A DNA stretch of 64,000 bases from Salminus brasiliensis (Eukaryota; Chordata; Actinopteri; Characiformes; Bryconidae), in contig NC_132878.1 of the NCBI RefSeq assembly GCF_030463535.1, positions 39,437,554 through 39,501,553 on the forward strand, written 5' to 3'. Below are positions 1 through 11,175 of this stretch, in pieces (position 1 is the stretch's first letter; the number at the start of each line of letters is the position of its first letter). The position numbers were made by a program, and so were the translations under genes. Under the pieces are notes generated by a model. That model ran no database searches, was not told where the DNA came from, and saw only the letters and a list, made by a program, of their open reading frames with translations.

Positions 1-252
1 GCTCTTCACAGATGCCTCTACTGATCTAGAATGACCCAAAACATACCTCAAAAGCAACCCAGGACCTTCCAACTTAGCATGCTTTCATGCTTTTCATGCT
101 CCTAATGAAGACAAAACTGATGGCAGCTAGACCCACAAACACAAGCTTTTGGTAATGTCCATGGGTTCCAGATTGTAATGGACTCCAAATGATTTGTGGG
201 GGTGAACATATGGAAAATCACCAAAACAAAATGTGTCACTGTCCAAATACTT
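1..252. mobile_element. Interspersed repeat, copy 1 (cut by window edge)
   Basis: Positions 1-70 and about 95-250 match 2040-2400 closely in the same orientation, including ACCCAAAACATACCTCAAAA and AAATGTGTCACTGTCCAAAT. This copy lacks about 55 bases present in the other one (the GCAGCAACCGAAAGTGG section). The wording resembles a fish DNA-transposon-derived repeat, but the superfamily is not certain. Confidence 0.6.
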
Positions 253-524
253 ACCTTATGAGAAATATTCAGTACATATGGGGAGGTCTATCAAAGCTGT
301 ATTATGTTATAAGATGAACGGTTGGAGAATTTACAATATGCAGGACTTGGTGATGGTACTTGATACTGAGAAGGGTTTATAAGAGCAGTGCATCAGACTC
401 TGTACTGGGTACTGGGATTTTATTTGTGTGCATGATGGACATCATGGACAATAGCATATGTCTGTAGGTTGAACCAATGTCCTGTGGTGGCGGAAATGAC
501 AAGCCACACACCAGTAAACAAGAG

Positions 525-757
525 AAGACACAGTGGTTGGTGTGGCACAACAGATTACACCACTACCTGCCAGTGAGCTACCACAGCATGTGGGAGACTG
601 GAGTTCAATTCCCAGTCTGGGTGGCTATGCTGCGCTACACCAATAAGAGTCCTTGGGCAAGATTCTTAACACTACATCGGCCCACCTCTGTAATACGAGT
701 AACCTTGTAAGTCGCTCTGGATAAGACAGACAGCTAAATGCCATTAATGTAAATGTA
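525..757 (+). mobile_element. tRNA-derived SINE with L2-type tail
   Basis: A tRNA-like head has a degenerate B box (GAGTTCAATTCCC near 602). The 3' tail CTTGTAAGTCGCTCTGGATA near 706 is followed by GCTAAATGCCATTAATG. The same tail ends the LINE at 8630-9028. The short plus-strand frame over it is not a gene. Confidence 0.65.
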
Positions 758-2039
758 AGACACAAACTCTTCCTAGAAAAATCCCAAAGTATCAGTATCA
801 GATCAGATAGTAAACTGAGGTGTAAATTAAGTAATCATCTTTTTTAAAAAATCAGTTTAAGCTGAAACTCCATGGTGTATCGCATGGCTGTCTCATTCTA
901 AATCACTCCCAGTAAGTCTCTCTCCTTCCTTTGTTCTTCCTTTGTCTCAAGCCACTAGCCATTCTGATTGAACTCTTTCTTCATCACACACTCAGAAACC
1001 CACACCTCCCTCTTGCCACGGACCAGCGTATCACTCACAGGCCTAAACTAATGGTCCATGTCCTCCTTTTTATGGCCACATTATATCACTGCAATGTCCT
1101 CGCCTCATAATGGCGGACAACATCGGCTTCCCTAAGGCCTGCTCTCTCCTGTTCAACACTCCCCACCCTCATGTGTTCCCTTTCTTCAACTCTATCTGGC
1201 GGTCTCAGCTATAAGGAAACATTCTCTCATCTCTTCAGTTTTGATCAAATCTGTTAGCGTGAAATTGGACTGATTTATTTCACTTTGCCGTCCATTCGGT
1301 GGGGCGCGCAGGAGCTATCAAATTCAGGGGATGCAAGCTATTCTGAGGTGGTACATCATCGCAGATCAACACGTGTAGATCAGCATTTTTCCTGTCTTTT
1401 CACTGTTGCAGTGGTTCTGGAATGGTGTTTGAACCCTGTAACTGCTCAGTACCCTGTGTAAGTTATTCTGGATGAACAGACCAATAGAAATTGAATGGTA
1501 ATTCTTCCATTCAGAGCCTTCCATTTTGGAGATACATGATTTTAATTGGCTTATTTATTGTAAAAATGGCCTGAAAAAAGGTTGAATCTTAAACACTGCA
1601 TTTGATCAAATCAGCAAATCTTTCAATACCAAACAATTTCATATTGTTTGCAGTTGCATTTTTGCTGCCAGTGAGTCAAACACCACCCTTCCTTTATTTC
1701 CCTTCCAGTCAGAACGGCCATGATTATAAGTTCTTTATTTATAAGAGCAGAAAACCCTCATTTAGTACAAAATGACACAGAAATGTCAACAACTGAAAAT
1801 AAGAGCCTCTGTTTCAGTGTTTAGTGTGTCTGCTCTTTACCTTTATTACAGCTTTTATTCTTTTCAGGAGACTTGCTTTCAGTTTATCTGCACACATCTG
1901 CAGGGAGATTGCCCCGATCTAAAGTTCAGGCTTAGAAGCTGAAGTGTTTTCTGCTTTTCACCATCCAAGTAGCACCAAACAGGTAACAGGCGCTACCTTT
2001 TGCTCTGATTCAGTTAAATGCTGCTAAATTGATAGGATG
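758..2039. other. Non-coding stretch, nothing recognised
   Basis: AT-rich sequence with no convincing exon, RNA gene or repeat. It is probably intron or upstream DNA of WASF1. Confidence 0.4.
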
Positions 2040-2405
2040 GCTCTTCACAGATGCCTCTACTGATACAGAATGACCCAAAACATACCTCAAAAGCAAACCA
2101 GGACCTTCCTAGGGGTAAATAAGGCAGTGTTCTTAAATGGCAGTCAATGATCTGACCTTAAACCAACTGACCATACTTTTCCTGCTCCTCATAAAGACAA
2201 AACTGAAGGCAGCTAGACCCACAAACAACTGCAGCAACCGAAAGTGGCTGCGGTAAAGGCCTGGCAAAACATCTCCAGGGAGAAAGCTCAGCTTTTGGTG
2301 ATGTCCATGGGTTCCAGACTCTAATGCAGTAATGGACTCCAAATGATTTGTGGGGGTGAACAAATGGAAAATCACCAAAACAAAATGTGTCACTGTCCAA
2401 ATACT
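2040..2405. mobile_element. Interspersed repeat, copy 2
   Basis: Second, fuller copy of the repeat at the window start, in direct orientation about 2.04 kb away. It carries an open but meaningless minus-strand frame. It has no recognisable protein domain and is probably a non-autonomous element. Confidence 0.6.
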
Positions 2406-4008
2406 TACACCAGCTGCTTGATCAGCTCCACCTCCAGTCCCCCACACTGCTGAGTCCTGAAGTCTTCTCACAGAACTCTGTATATGACAACATACATGCA
2501 TGTGTTAAGCAGTGTCCTGTCCATCACTGACAAATAATAGTATAATATATTTGGACTTATCCAAATAATAATATCCATTTCTGACATCAACCACTGTAAG
2601 TAAAGCATTACATGTAACTAAAATATGCTCTGAGTATGATCTATGATATAAATATGATCTCATGCTCTGAGATCTCAGTGGATCTCAATAGCATTTAACT
2701 TTTCCAGAACATTGCTAATATTTCCAGGACATTGCTTTTTATTTTTATCCCCAATTTCCAGGAGTTTCCATGACTGAAAAAAATTGTCTTAAACTTTTCC
2801 AGGACTCATGGGAACCCTGACTAACACAAACACCTGTGGATAATACTTTACATCTGAAGCCAGCTTAATTTTCTCCTTTCTCCCTAAAGATACAAGCTTG
2901 ATATTTATCTGATAGGGGGATATTGTGGTGGTCTACCGGGTCTTGCACAGCTGTACGGGGTCCCAGTATCCATTTCTTTCTGTATTGTTTTCATATAAGT
3001 GGATTATCTTGTATCTAATCATCTCCTGGGAAAAAAAAAACTTGTATTTAATGGCTGTTTTGACGCAAATATCAGTAGATGAAGGATGGGTTGACCTTTG
3101 CACAGTACCATATCTATGAATACCTATACATGGTGATATGATTATTGATAAATTCATTGAAATGTCATATTAGCCACATCATGCAAGCCGTAGAGTATAG
3201 CAGTACTATAGATACGCTGTATCGCTTGCATGATGCCACGTGACTACTTTTGCCCATATTGCCCATAATGTGAGAACCCATGTAAACAAATCTATTTAAG
3301 AGGACGTAACACCTCGCTACAGCTTCAGTGAAGTGTGGGATGAGGTAGGCCTGCCGTCTTCGGTGTGCTAACTGACATGGGTAATGGCTTCCATTACTGT
3401 TAGCCTTCTCGCTCCAGCCCGAAACCAAAACACAAGGGAGGAAGGCAGTAATTGTGTAAATAGGACTTTTCGCCAAAATATTTCTTTAACCCTGACCGCC
3501 TTCGCTTTGACCCCCATCATAATTCCTCTAGTTGATTGCTGGATTGATCCCAATCTCATCCATCTGCCTCAAGCCCCTTAGCGCTACCATAGCGGTGTAA
3601 CATGCCTGTGCTTTTCCACAGCCTTGCCGTTGAGGAACACGAGCACGAGACCAAAGGGTAGAAAGGAGGAGGGTGGGGTTATGAGGACTGAAGCTCATCA
3701 ATGCAAGCAAGAGATAAAACACACAATACACAATAATGACGGCACCTTTGCAGAGGAACTAATAGACAGCGTCCACCAGCCGAGCAGAACGCATCAGAGA
3801 TTAGTGCTGCTGATGAGCAGTGTGGCTCTGGGCAGGGGGGAGGCTGGGGGTTGAGAGTTCTGATGGGAGCTGGATTTGTTTCTTATCTCTGGAGTAAAAT
3901 GCTGGAGGTGCAGATCAGCAAGCTGATCATGGCATGGAGGCTACACACGCACTCAGTGAAACACAGTGAAGTTGATTAAGTAGGGACTTTCAGCCATCGC
4001 TTTTAAGT

Positions 4009-4041
<33 letters not shown>

Positions 4042-4640
4042 CTGCTACACTACTGCTCCCCTGTAAAAAGGCTGAATGGATCCTGTACATGGTTCACTGT
4101 TAATAGCTCTCTCTCTCTCTCTCTCTCTGCTTGTAAACCTGCAACCCTTAGGTTGCTGAGGTAACAGGATATAGCACTGTCATGCTCAATAGTTTTATTA
4201 CTGTTTTCTGTGGGTGTTTGCTTCTATAAGTATCCCATAAGGACAGTTCATCCTCTCTGTCTCTCTCTTTGCTGATTCTATTATTATCTATTATTCTAAC
4301 TTTTTAACAACCTGGTTCGGGACAAACGACTGCACTATTGCACATGTATAATATGTGCACATGTATAATGTACAAAACTCAGAGAGACCATCCTTTATTT
4401 AGTTTATTTCCATTAAGTACAAGTTCTTCTGGTTTAGGTTTTCCTAAACTGAAGGTACCAACAAATCATTAAAAGATACAGAGAAAAATCTGGTAGACCA
4501 CCAAAATTGCTCCCATCAGATAAACAGCACTTAAAGCTTTCATGAGAGAGCGAGTGAGAGAGTGAGTGAGAGAGAGTGAGTCCTTGAGGGTTCCCACGAA
4601 GTATTAGTGATTCTGGGAATGTTGAGAGAGTGTTGAGACA
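2406..4640. other. Non-coding stretch with simple repeats and one hairpin
   Basis: Contains a (CA)n at 4009-4039, a (CT)n at 4107-4128 and an inverted repeat at 3177-3235. Short open frames around 3165-3850 have no recognisable domain or family resemblance, and overlap on both strands, so they are treated as chance. Confidence 0.4.
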
Positions 4641-4650
4641 TTTTGAGTGA

Positions 4651-4686
4651 TTATATATATATATATAGATATATATATATATATAT
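4651..4686. repeat. (TA)n microsatellite at Tc1 truncation point
   Basis: A near-pure TA tract sits directly against the broken end of the Tc1 relic that follows. TA is the Tc1 target dinucleotide. Confidence 0.85.
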
Positions 4687-5401
4687 GGCACTGCAAGATC
4701 TGAGTCCCTGGCGGCGTAGTGTGTTACTGACGGTAGCATTTGTAACGTTGGTCCCAGCTTTCTGCAGGTCATTCACTAGGTCCCCCCGTGTGGTTCTGGG
4801 ATTTTTGCTCACCGTTCTTGTGATCATTTTGACCCCACGGGCTGAGATCTTGCGTGGAGCCCCTGATCGAGGGAGATTAGCAGTGGTCTTGTAGGTCTTC
4901 CATTTTCTGATTATTGCTCCCACAGTAGATTTCTTCACACCAAGCTGCTTGCCTATTACAGATTAAGTCTTCCCAGCCTGGTGCAGGTCTACAGTTTTGT
5001 TTCTGGTGTCCTTCGACAGCTCTTTGGTCTTCACCGTAGTGGAGTTTGGAGTGTGACTGTTTGAGGTTGTGGGCAGGTGTCTTTTATACTGTTAACGAGT
5101 TCAAACAGGTGCCATTAATACAGGTAATGAGCGGAGGACAGAGAAGCCTCTTAAAGAAGAAGTTACAGGTCTGTGACAGCCAGAAATCTTGCTTGTTTGT
5201 AGGTGACCAAATACTTATTTTCCACCATTATTTGTAAATAAATTCTTTAAAAATCAGACAATGTGATTTTCAGAATTTTTTTTTCTCATTTTGTTTCTCA
5301 TAGTTGAGGTCTAGCTATGATGTCAATTACAGGCCTCTCTCATCTTTTTAAGTGGGAGAACTTGCACAATTGGTGACTGACTAAATACTTCCCCCACTGT
5401 A
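4687..5401 (-). pseudogene. Truncated Tc1/mariner element (transposase N-terminus)
   Basis: On the minus strand the element starts with the terminus CAGTGGGGGAAGTATTTAGT ending at 5399 next to a TA. It then encodes a Tc1 helix-turn-helix region (TKELSKDTRNK, then [20 protein letters not shown] and [15 protein letters not shown]). A stop codon sits between GKT and SVIGKQ, and the copy breaks off after [11 protein letters not shown] at the (TA)n tract, so the catalytic DDE domain is gone. It is an inactive relic. Confidence 0.85.
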
Positions 5402-6180
5402 TCTATATACATATATATCACACATTTTTGCACAATTTTTTTTAGATAGCCAATTACCCACCCCACGCGTTGGAACTGTCCCCCTATCACATGTAATGCT
5501 TGCGACGCTGGGAGGGTGAGGACTGACACATGCACAACCATCCATCGCCTCTTCTCTGCAGCCGATGCAAGGTCATCGGGCAACCAACATGCTCAAAGGA
5601 AAGTGTCGGGTACCCTGCTTTGTTTAATATAGGTATTAATCGAATAACTTTAGGTGAAATTGTGCTAATTAAATGAAATACTTGACTGCTGGTTATGTGA
5701 CTCTTACACAGTACAGGGCACAGTGCACAGTGTTTTTGTGTGGGTGTTGTTTCATCCTGTACTCTTCCTGCTTTGTGTCTGTACGTGTAACTACACTGAA
5801 CAAATAGATTTTACTCAGCTGAGACTGCTGTCTAGGAATTAGTGATGCAGTTCCATGCACTCCTATTTCTTCACAAGCTGTTGTGCTTGTGTGAGTAAGA
5901 GGGAAACATTGAAGAGGCTTTTTTCGATCCAAGCCATCAGTGTGCTGAGAGATGACGTGCAGCAGTGTGTTTGCCGTTAGGTCCAGACTTACTAGGAATG
6001 TGCCTGGTTATTTGTCTTTTGGCCATTTTTCAAGCTCAAGCTGATGTTAACTAGATGTTAAGGGTCATCAGCATCCAGCACGGAATCAGTTGGTTATGTT
6101 AGCTCCTGAGTTTGTCTTAAGAGGCAGACCTTCTGATTGGCTATTTCTGGCTATTAAATTGCTGTGATGTGACTCATACA
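5402..6180. other. Non-coding stretch, nothing recognised
   Basis: No exon or known repeat recognised. The minus-strand frames at 5323-5583 and 5693-5932 show no family features. Confidence 0.4.
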
Positions 6181-6182
6181 TA

Positions 6183-6742
6183 TAGTCCCCTCCATAAGAT
6201 CAAATTTTCAATCAAATCAATCAGACTTGATTAAACTACTTAAGAAATGTTCCAGACTTTAATTTATAGGTACGTGCATACATTGCATACCTTTTTAACA
6301 CAGTCCCTCTCATCTCAAGGCATCATAATGCTAGAGACATTTTGGCTTCTCAGGTGTTAATGATTGCTCAGGCGAGTTCCTTTGCTTACTAGGCTAGCAT
6401 TTAAGCTTTCAAACAACTTTGGTGTCTGTAGTCGCCATGTTTAGGAGAAGCAGCTGTGCCAGTGAAAGTCAAAGACGGGGCTTACAGACAAGCATAAGAC
6501 CATTAGAAACATCGGACAAACCTTGAGGTGACCAAATTGCGTTGGTAGAGACCTCCACAAAGACCTCCACTGCTGATGGTAGAGGAATCTTCAGTAATCC
6601 TCAGAAAAATCTTCTACTGGCCGTCCCACATACCAGATACAGCCTTCAGGATCAGGCTCTGGAGACTGCAATCCACAGAAGACTTCATGAAGAGAAATAC
6701 TATACTGACTACACTGCAGGCTGCACTGCAAGATGCATGATA
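6183..6742 (+). pseudogene. Degenerate Tc1-like transposon relic
   Basis: Around 6465-6600 the plus strand reads, with a stop and frame changes, GLQTSIRPLETSDKP and then ETSTKTSTADGRGIFSNPQK. This resembles the linker after the helix-turn-helix domain of Tc1 transposases (KTSxxDDRRIxxxxKKNP). Further Tc1-like wording continues to about 6740, where the sequence enters a long (TA)n. No intact frame remains. Confidence 0.5.
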
Positions 6743-6752
6743 CACACACACA

Positions 6753-6758
6753 TCTATA

Positions 6759-6842
<84 letters not shown>
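6753..6842. repeat. (TA)n microsatellite
   Basis: About 90 bases of almost uninterrupted TA, preceded by CACACACA. The overlapping open frames on both strands consist of alternating Tyr-Ile and are artefacts. Confidence 0.95.
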
Positions 6843-6843
<1 letters not shown>

Positions 6844-7880
6844 TCCCTCAGAGCTGGAGGAAGAAACCTTGGGAAGAACAAAGACTCACAATGGAGACCG
6901 ATCCATCCTCCTCTGATCAGAACTATTTAAATATTATTGATGAAAGTAACCAAACCATCTATAGTGTTGAACTGCTCAGGTGTGCAATATATTCATAATC
7001 ATAATATAATAATCATGGTGTTGTATAACTTCATATAGGCAGTGATGGTCAGAGTAATGAGAGTGATGAGATTAATAGTGGTAATATTAATAATGGCAGA
7101 CCATTTCAGGGTCCTCTTTATGCTAAGGTGCTTTCGGGAAACTCTGCTCAGAAGAATGCATTTTTTTACTGGAGTAAACAGCTTGCAAGCACTTTACTCA
7201 CTGCTCATTCATTTTGGCATGTGTGCAGTCGGGCGCGGAGATGGCTTGCAGAGTGTGTCCGATCGATATGATGCATTGTTCAAGTGCCCCAGTGTTGAGA
7301 AAGCACAAATAAACGTACTGATGTATATTCCATATGCAGGTGCTGCAGTTTAAGTGATCTTCATATGCTCAGGCTGTGCAAGTTGGTGAGCACTGTTGAT
7401 GAATCATTGCTCTGCTCGGTGTCCAATAGGCTTTACAATAGCAGACCAATACAGATTCTCATAGCCGGCTTTGTCATTGCATCCCGTTGCCGCTAAGCGA
7501 TGTGATGGGAATGAATGAATCAACCTCGGCATCATTGCAGGCCGATTGAAACTTGAGTAGACAGATGGTGTGCTGTAACTGCAGGCTTCCGTGTTTCATT
7601 TTTATTGCACGTAATGCAGTATGATTACCATTAACATCAATACTTTATTTGTTCCAGACAGTTGAATGTGTTGTTCACTGCTCATGTGTATTGAACCTGG
7701 AGAAACTGTGAATCTTGGAGATCACAAATGGGAAGGGAGATGTGGCTCCAGCTTGGTCATTTGCCATGTCATGTTCCACTCTCCTCCCACCTCATTTTTC
7801 TTCATTCAGATTTAGCTGAAAAGATCATAAGTGTTTTGAATCATGAGATTGAATTGTGACAATGAGGGGTCTCTGGCATT
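6843..7880. other. Non-coding stretch, nothing recognised
   Basis: Moderately AT-rich. The plus-strand frame 7042-7353 shows no recognisable domain and is not flanked by convincing splice sites. Confidence 0.4.
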
Positions 7881-8050
7881 TTATTTATATGTCCTTGGTA
7901 GTAGCCAATCAAAATACATCTTATTCAAGTAATGCATATTAACCCCATATTAATGCAGCGAGGCTTATTACACGCTAAGGGGTATTACGCAGTAACTACA
8001 GAGACTTCTGTACAAACTGGTGGGGATATTCTTTGGTAATACAAGACCAG
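7881..8050. mobile_element. TTAA-type MITE, copy A
   Basis: Shares GGCATTTT and TGTCCTTGGTA, then GTAATGCAT, TTAACCCC and ACTTCTGTACAAACTGGTGG with the copy at 11035-11175. The core also matches 44858-45006. No coding capacity. Confidence 0.65.
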
Positions 8051-8128
8051 TCTGCTTGGTGGTCATATGTTGATGTAATGTGATATCAGATTGGTCTTAT
8101 CTGTAATTGTAGCTTGGAGATACATTTG

Positions 8129-9579
8129 ATAGTCATTTAGGACTAATTGTTTGTTTTGGCCTAAAATCCCACCAGTCGTAACTTTTTTACGTCATAGAAA
8201 CCCCCATTCCAGAGGTCAGTTATAAATTGTTTACTAGTAATATTATCCAATCTGCAGATCTATAAAGCCTCTCTGACTAATCTAGACTAAATTACCAGAA
8301 CCATATAGCCTTAATGTAATTCTGACTAGTCAAATGTTACCATTGACAGAATTTCTGAATTTCACTCTCTCTTATTTATTTTTACATTTTACTAGTAAAA
8401 AACATAATTTTGTACTAGTAAATATCCTGTTAGAGATCTAGTGTAGATTACTAGTGTAAATTATAAATCTAAATATATACAAGGTCATTTTTACTAGTCA
8501 GTATCCTGTTAGAGGTCTACAATACTTTATAACTAGTAGAAATTATAAATAAAATTTATACAACGTAATTTTTACTAGTAAAAATCCAGTTATAGAGATT
8601 TACAATACTTTATAACTAGTAGAAATTATAAATCCGGATATCCGATCCGCACCTAGAGCCCTTCGAGGTTCAAATATAGCTCGGCTTGACCCGCCATCCC
8701 TCAAAATCCGCAGAAGACAAGCGTCCAGGCTCTTTTGTGTCCTGGCACCGAAGTGGTGGAACGAGCTTCCCCTAGGTGTCCGAACGGCCGAGTCGCTCGT
8801 TGTCTTCAAACGCAGACTGAAGACCCACCTCTTCCGAGATGACTTGGACAAATAGCAGAGTACTATGGTCGCCTTATTGTATTGTGTTTAGTAGTGTCTA
8901 AAGCTTAGAGGTATCTTTGAACTATTAGTCTATTCTAACTAGCTAAGGCTTTTCTTTGGTAAACAGCAAAGCACTTTTGTAAGTCGCTCTGGATAAGAGC
9001 GTCTGCTAAATGCCGTAAATGTAAATGTATCTACAATGTAATTCTGCTAGTAAAAAATCCGGGTCCACATATCCGTAAATGAATTCTGACAAATATCTCT
9101 AATTTAGTTATGACTAGTCATGCTGTGCATTTAGGATATGTGCAGTTTCAGATTTCTTTCATTTTAAATATCTACAATTTGGGTTTCCGCTAGTAATACT
9201 AATATTATTAATATCTAAAACTAGTTTTTACTAGTCAGAATTAAAAAAGTGGACAACCGGTAAGATTCTACTAGTAAAAACATAATTGTAAATATCTGTA
9301 ACTATTTTTTTTTTACTAGTAAAAAATGTAACTGTAGATAAGAGAGACTTTCTGAAATTCCATGTACGTCTTTGAATATATATGACTAGTCAGAATTACG
9401 GGATATGCCGTTTTTGTAGTCGACTAGTATGTATTAGTAGAATAGCTTTGTTAGTCTGTAGATCTAATATTATATAGTTGATCCCTGAAAGGAGGTTTTC
9501 CACTAGTAAAAACTGCAGTACAGAGATTGTTAGAATCGTTTGTTGGATTTTAGGCTAAAACAGCTAGCCATAGTCATTT
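8129..9579. mobile_element. TIR-flanked element rich in ACTAGT motifs
   Basis: GTTTTGGCCTAAAATCC near 8153 is mirrored by GGATTTTAGGCTAAAAC near 9545, an inverted terminal pair. The interior carries many copies of a degenerate motif centred on TTTACTAGTAAAAA. ATAGTCATTT occurs on both flanks (8129-8138 and 9570-9579) as a possible 10-bp target duplication. No transposase frame is visible, so this is a non-autonomous DNA element. A LINE fragment interrupts it. Confidence 0.55.
8630..9028 (+). pseudogene. L2-like LINE 3' end (reverse-transcriptase C-terminus)
   Basis: The plus strand reads VLAPKWWNELPLGVRTAESL then VVFKRRLKTHLFRDDLDK and a stop at 8853-8855. This is the WN-LP-R-SL-FK-LKTHLF ending of L2/CR1-clade LINE ORF2. 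The 3'UTR ends with TTGTAAGTCGCTCTGGATAA and GTCTGCTAAATGCCG, then a short (ATGTAA)n tail, as expected for 5'-truncated LINE insertion. The opposite-strand frame is a shadow. Confidence 0.75.
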
Positions 9580-11034
9580 GTATTGGATTATTATCATTTG
9601 CATTGGACCACATTACACTTCTCTCCCATTTCACTCAATGAATGGCTGGTGATAGCTGACATGTCACTCCATGTACTTAGTTGGCACGGAGTAGACTCAA
9701 AAGTAAGTGATTGGAGCTACTCTTTAGTGCCCTTGTTTGCTGTAGAGTGTGTTCTCTATCCCCCAGGTGACAGTAAATGGCACTTAACACCCTCAGCGAT
9801 TTCCCAAAGGGACCTCCAATTAGACAGATTGTCTGATGCGTTTGGGTAAAAGACACTGTAATAGTGGTGCAGGCATTTTTTTGTGGCTAAATGTGTTTTC
9901 TGCATGCAATTCAGGATGAGGGCCGATAACAGAAGTGAGCCTATAGAGCGGTTTTAGTCTCATGCTGCTGGCCATTGTAATTGTAATACCTATTGAGGGG
10001 ATTTGCTTCAAATCGTATGATTGGATAATGTTTTTCCTTGATTCACCATTCGTTTAGTTTCATGTGCATTCCCGTCTTACGCCTCACCCCTCCTGAGTCC
10101 CTCTGGCTATTTCTCGAGATTTGCTTTCTTCCCCCTGAAGTGGTCATTTTAACCACAGCATCGATTTTTCAGTGCTATCTCTCGTGCCTTTATTCTAAAT
10201 GCCACGAAATGCTACAAGAATAAGAAATAAATGAAAAAAAAAATCCAAAGGCATTTGTCGGCTCTGAGGGCTTCCCAAGTTAGCGGACTGACACAGATTG
10301 CTTTATCAGGTCACTGATGAGCAGGGACAATTGCTAAGAGCAGATCAGCGTTCTTAGACATGAATCGTGAGGATAATGACAAGGATGCTGATCATTAGGA
10401 TGATACCGGCTGCTGTTTTGATGCTGATTGGCTTGACTCCTTTCATGCCGTTCAGCTCGATAATGTCTCCGCACAAACATGGGATTAATTTTAGCTCCCT
10501 GTTTCTACCCCGTCAACTTCAGTGTCATTAGCTGTCCGTCAAACGGAGAGACAGGAAAAGAGAGCGAGAGACAAAGAGTGAGACAGTGGACGGAAAGCGC
10601 TAGAGCCGGATTTTGTCATGAAAGGGCGAGGAAGTGTTAGATCAAGGGGAAAAAAGAGAAAGCAGAGGAAGGAATGAGAGTGGCACAGAAAGATGACGCG
10701 GGTAGCGTGGGTGGACAGATGCTAGCTAGAGTCCTAACTGGGCTCTGAAGGGCCAATTTGGTGCCTGTTAACATGGCTGGGTGTCTGCCTTGTGGGAAAG
10801 TGACATGGATTAAAGACAAGCAAGCACATTTGAACCCTCGGTTGCAGCTACTGATAGTGATGCCAAAACTGTGGTGCAATTCCGTGGGAATTATTTCTGA
10901 CTCGGAGCTCAGCACAGACAATGGGCCAGACACGCGAGACTCAGCGGTAACTGTTCTGCGCAATGCAAAATATACAGTAATGAGGCTGTATTTAGAGAAT
11001 CGCCCCCCGAAGCGCTGATCCAACAAATCAGTCT
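9580..11034. other. Non-coding stretch, nothing recognised
   Basis: No convincing exons. Overlapping frames at 10637-11041 (minus) and 10758-11018 (plus) lack recognisable domains. Confidence 0.4.
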
Positions 11035-11175
11035 CTGGCATTTTTACATGTCCTTGGTAAAGTAATGCATGTTAACCCCTTAACGCAGTAAGGTCATCAC
11101 ACACTAGGGCATATTACGCAGGAACTACAGGGACTTCTGTACAAACTGGTGGGGATATTCTTTGGTAATAGAAGC
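11035..11175. mobile_element. TTAA-type MITE, copy B
   Basis: Related to copy A over its whole length: TCTCTGGCATTTTTACATGT, then TTAACCCCTTAA at 11072, then GGGACTTCTGTACAAACTGG. The right end appears truncated. Confidence 0.65.

Noticed and set aside
12..2501. Open frames over the duplicated repeat near 2133-2501 (minus) as a gene
   Set aside because: They lie on an interspersed repeat with a second copy at the window start, and show no domain or splice context.
6591..6930. Tyr-Ile-rich open frames on both strands
   Set aside because: They are translated (TA)n microsatellite.
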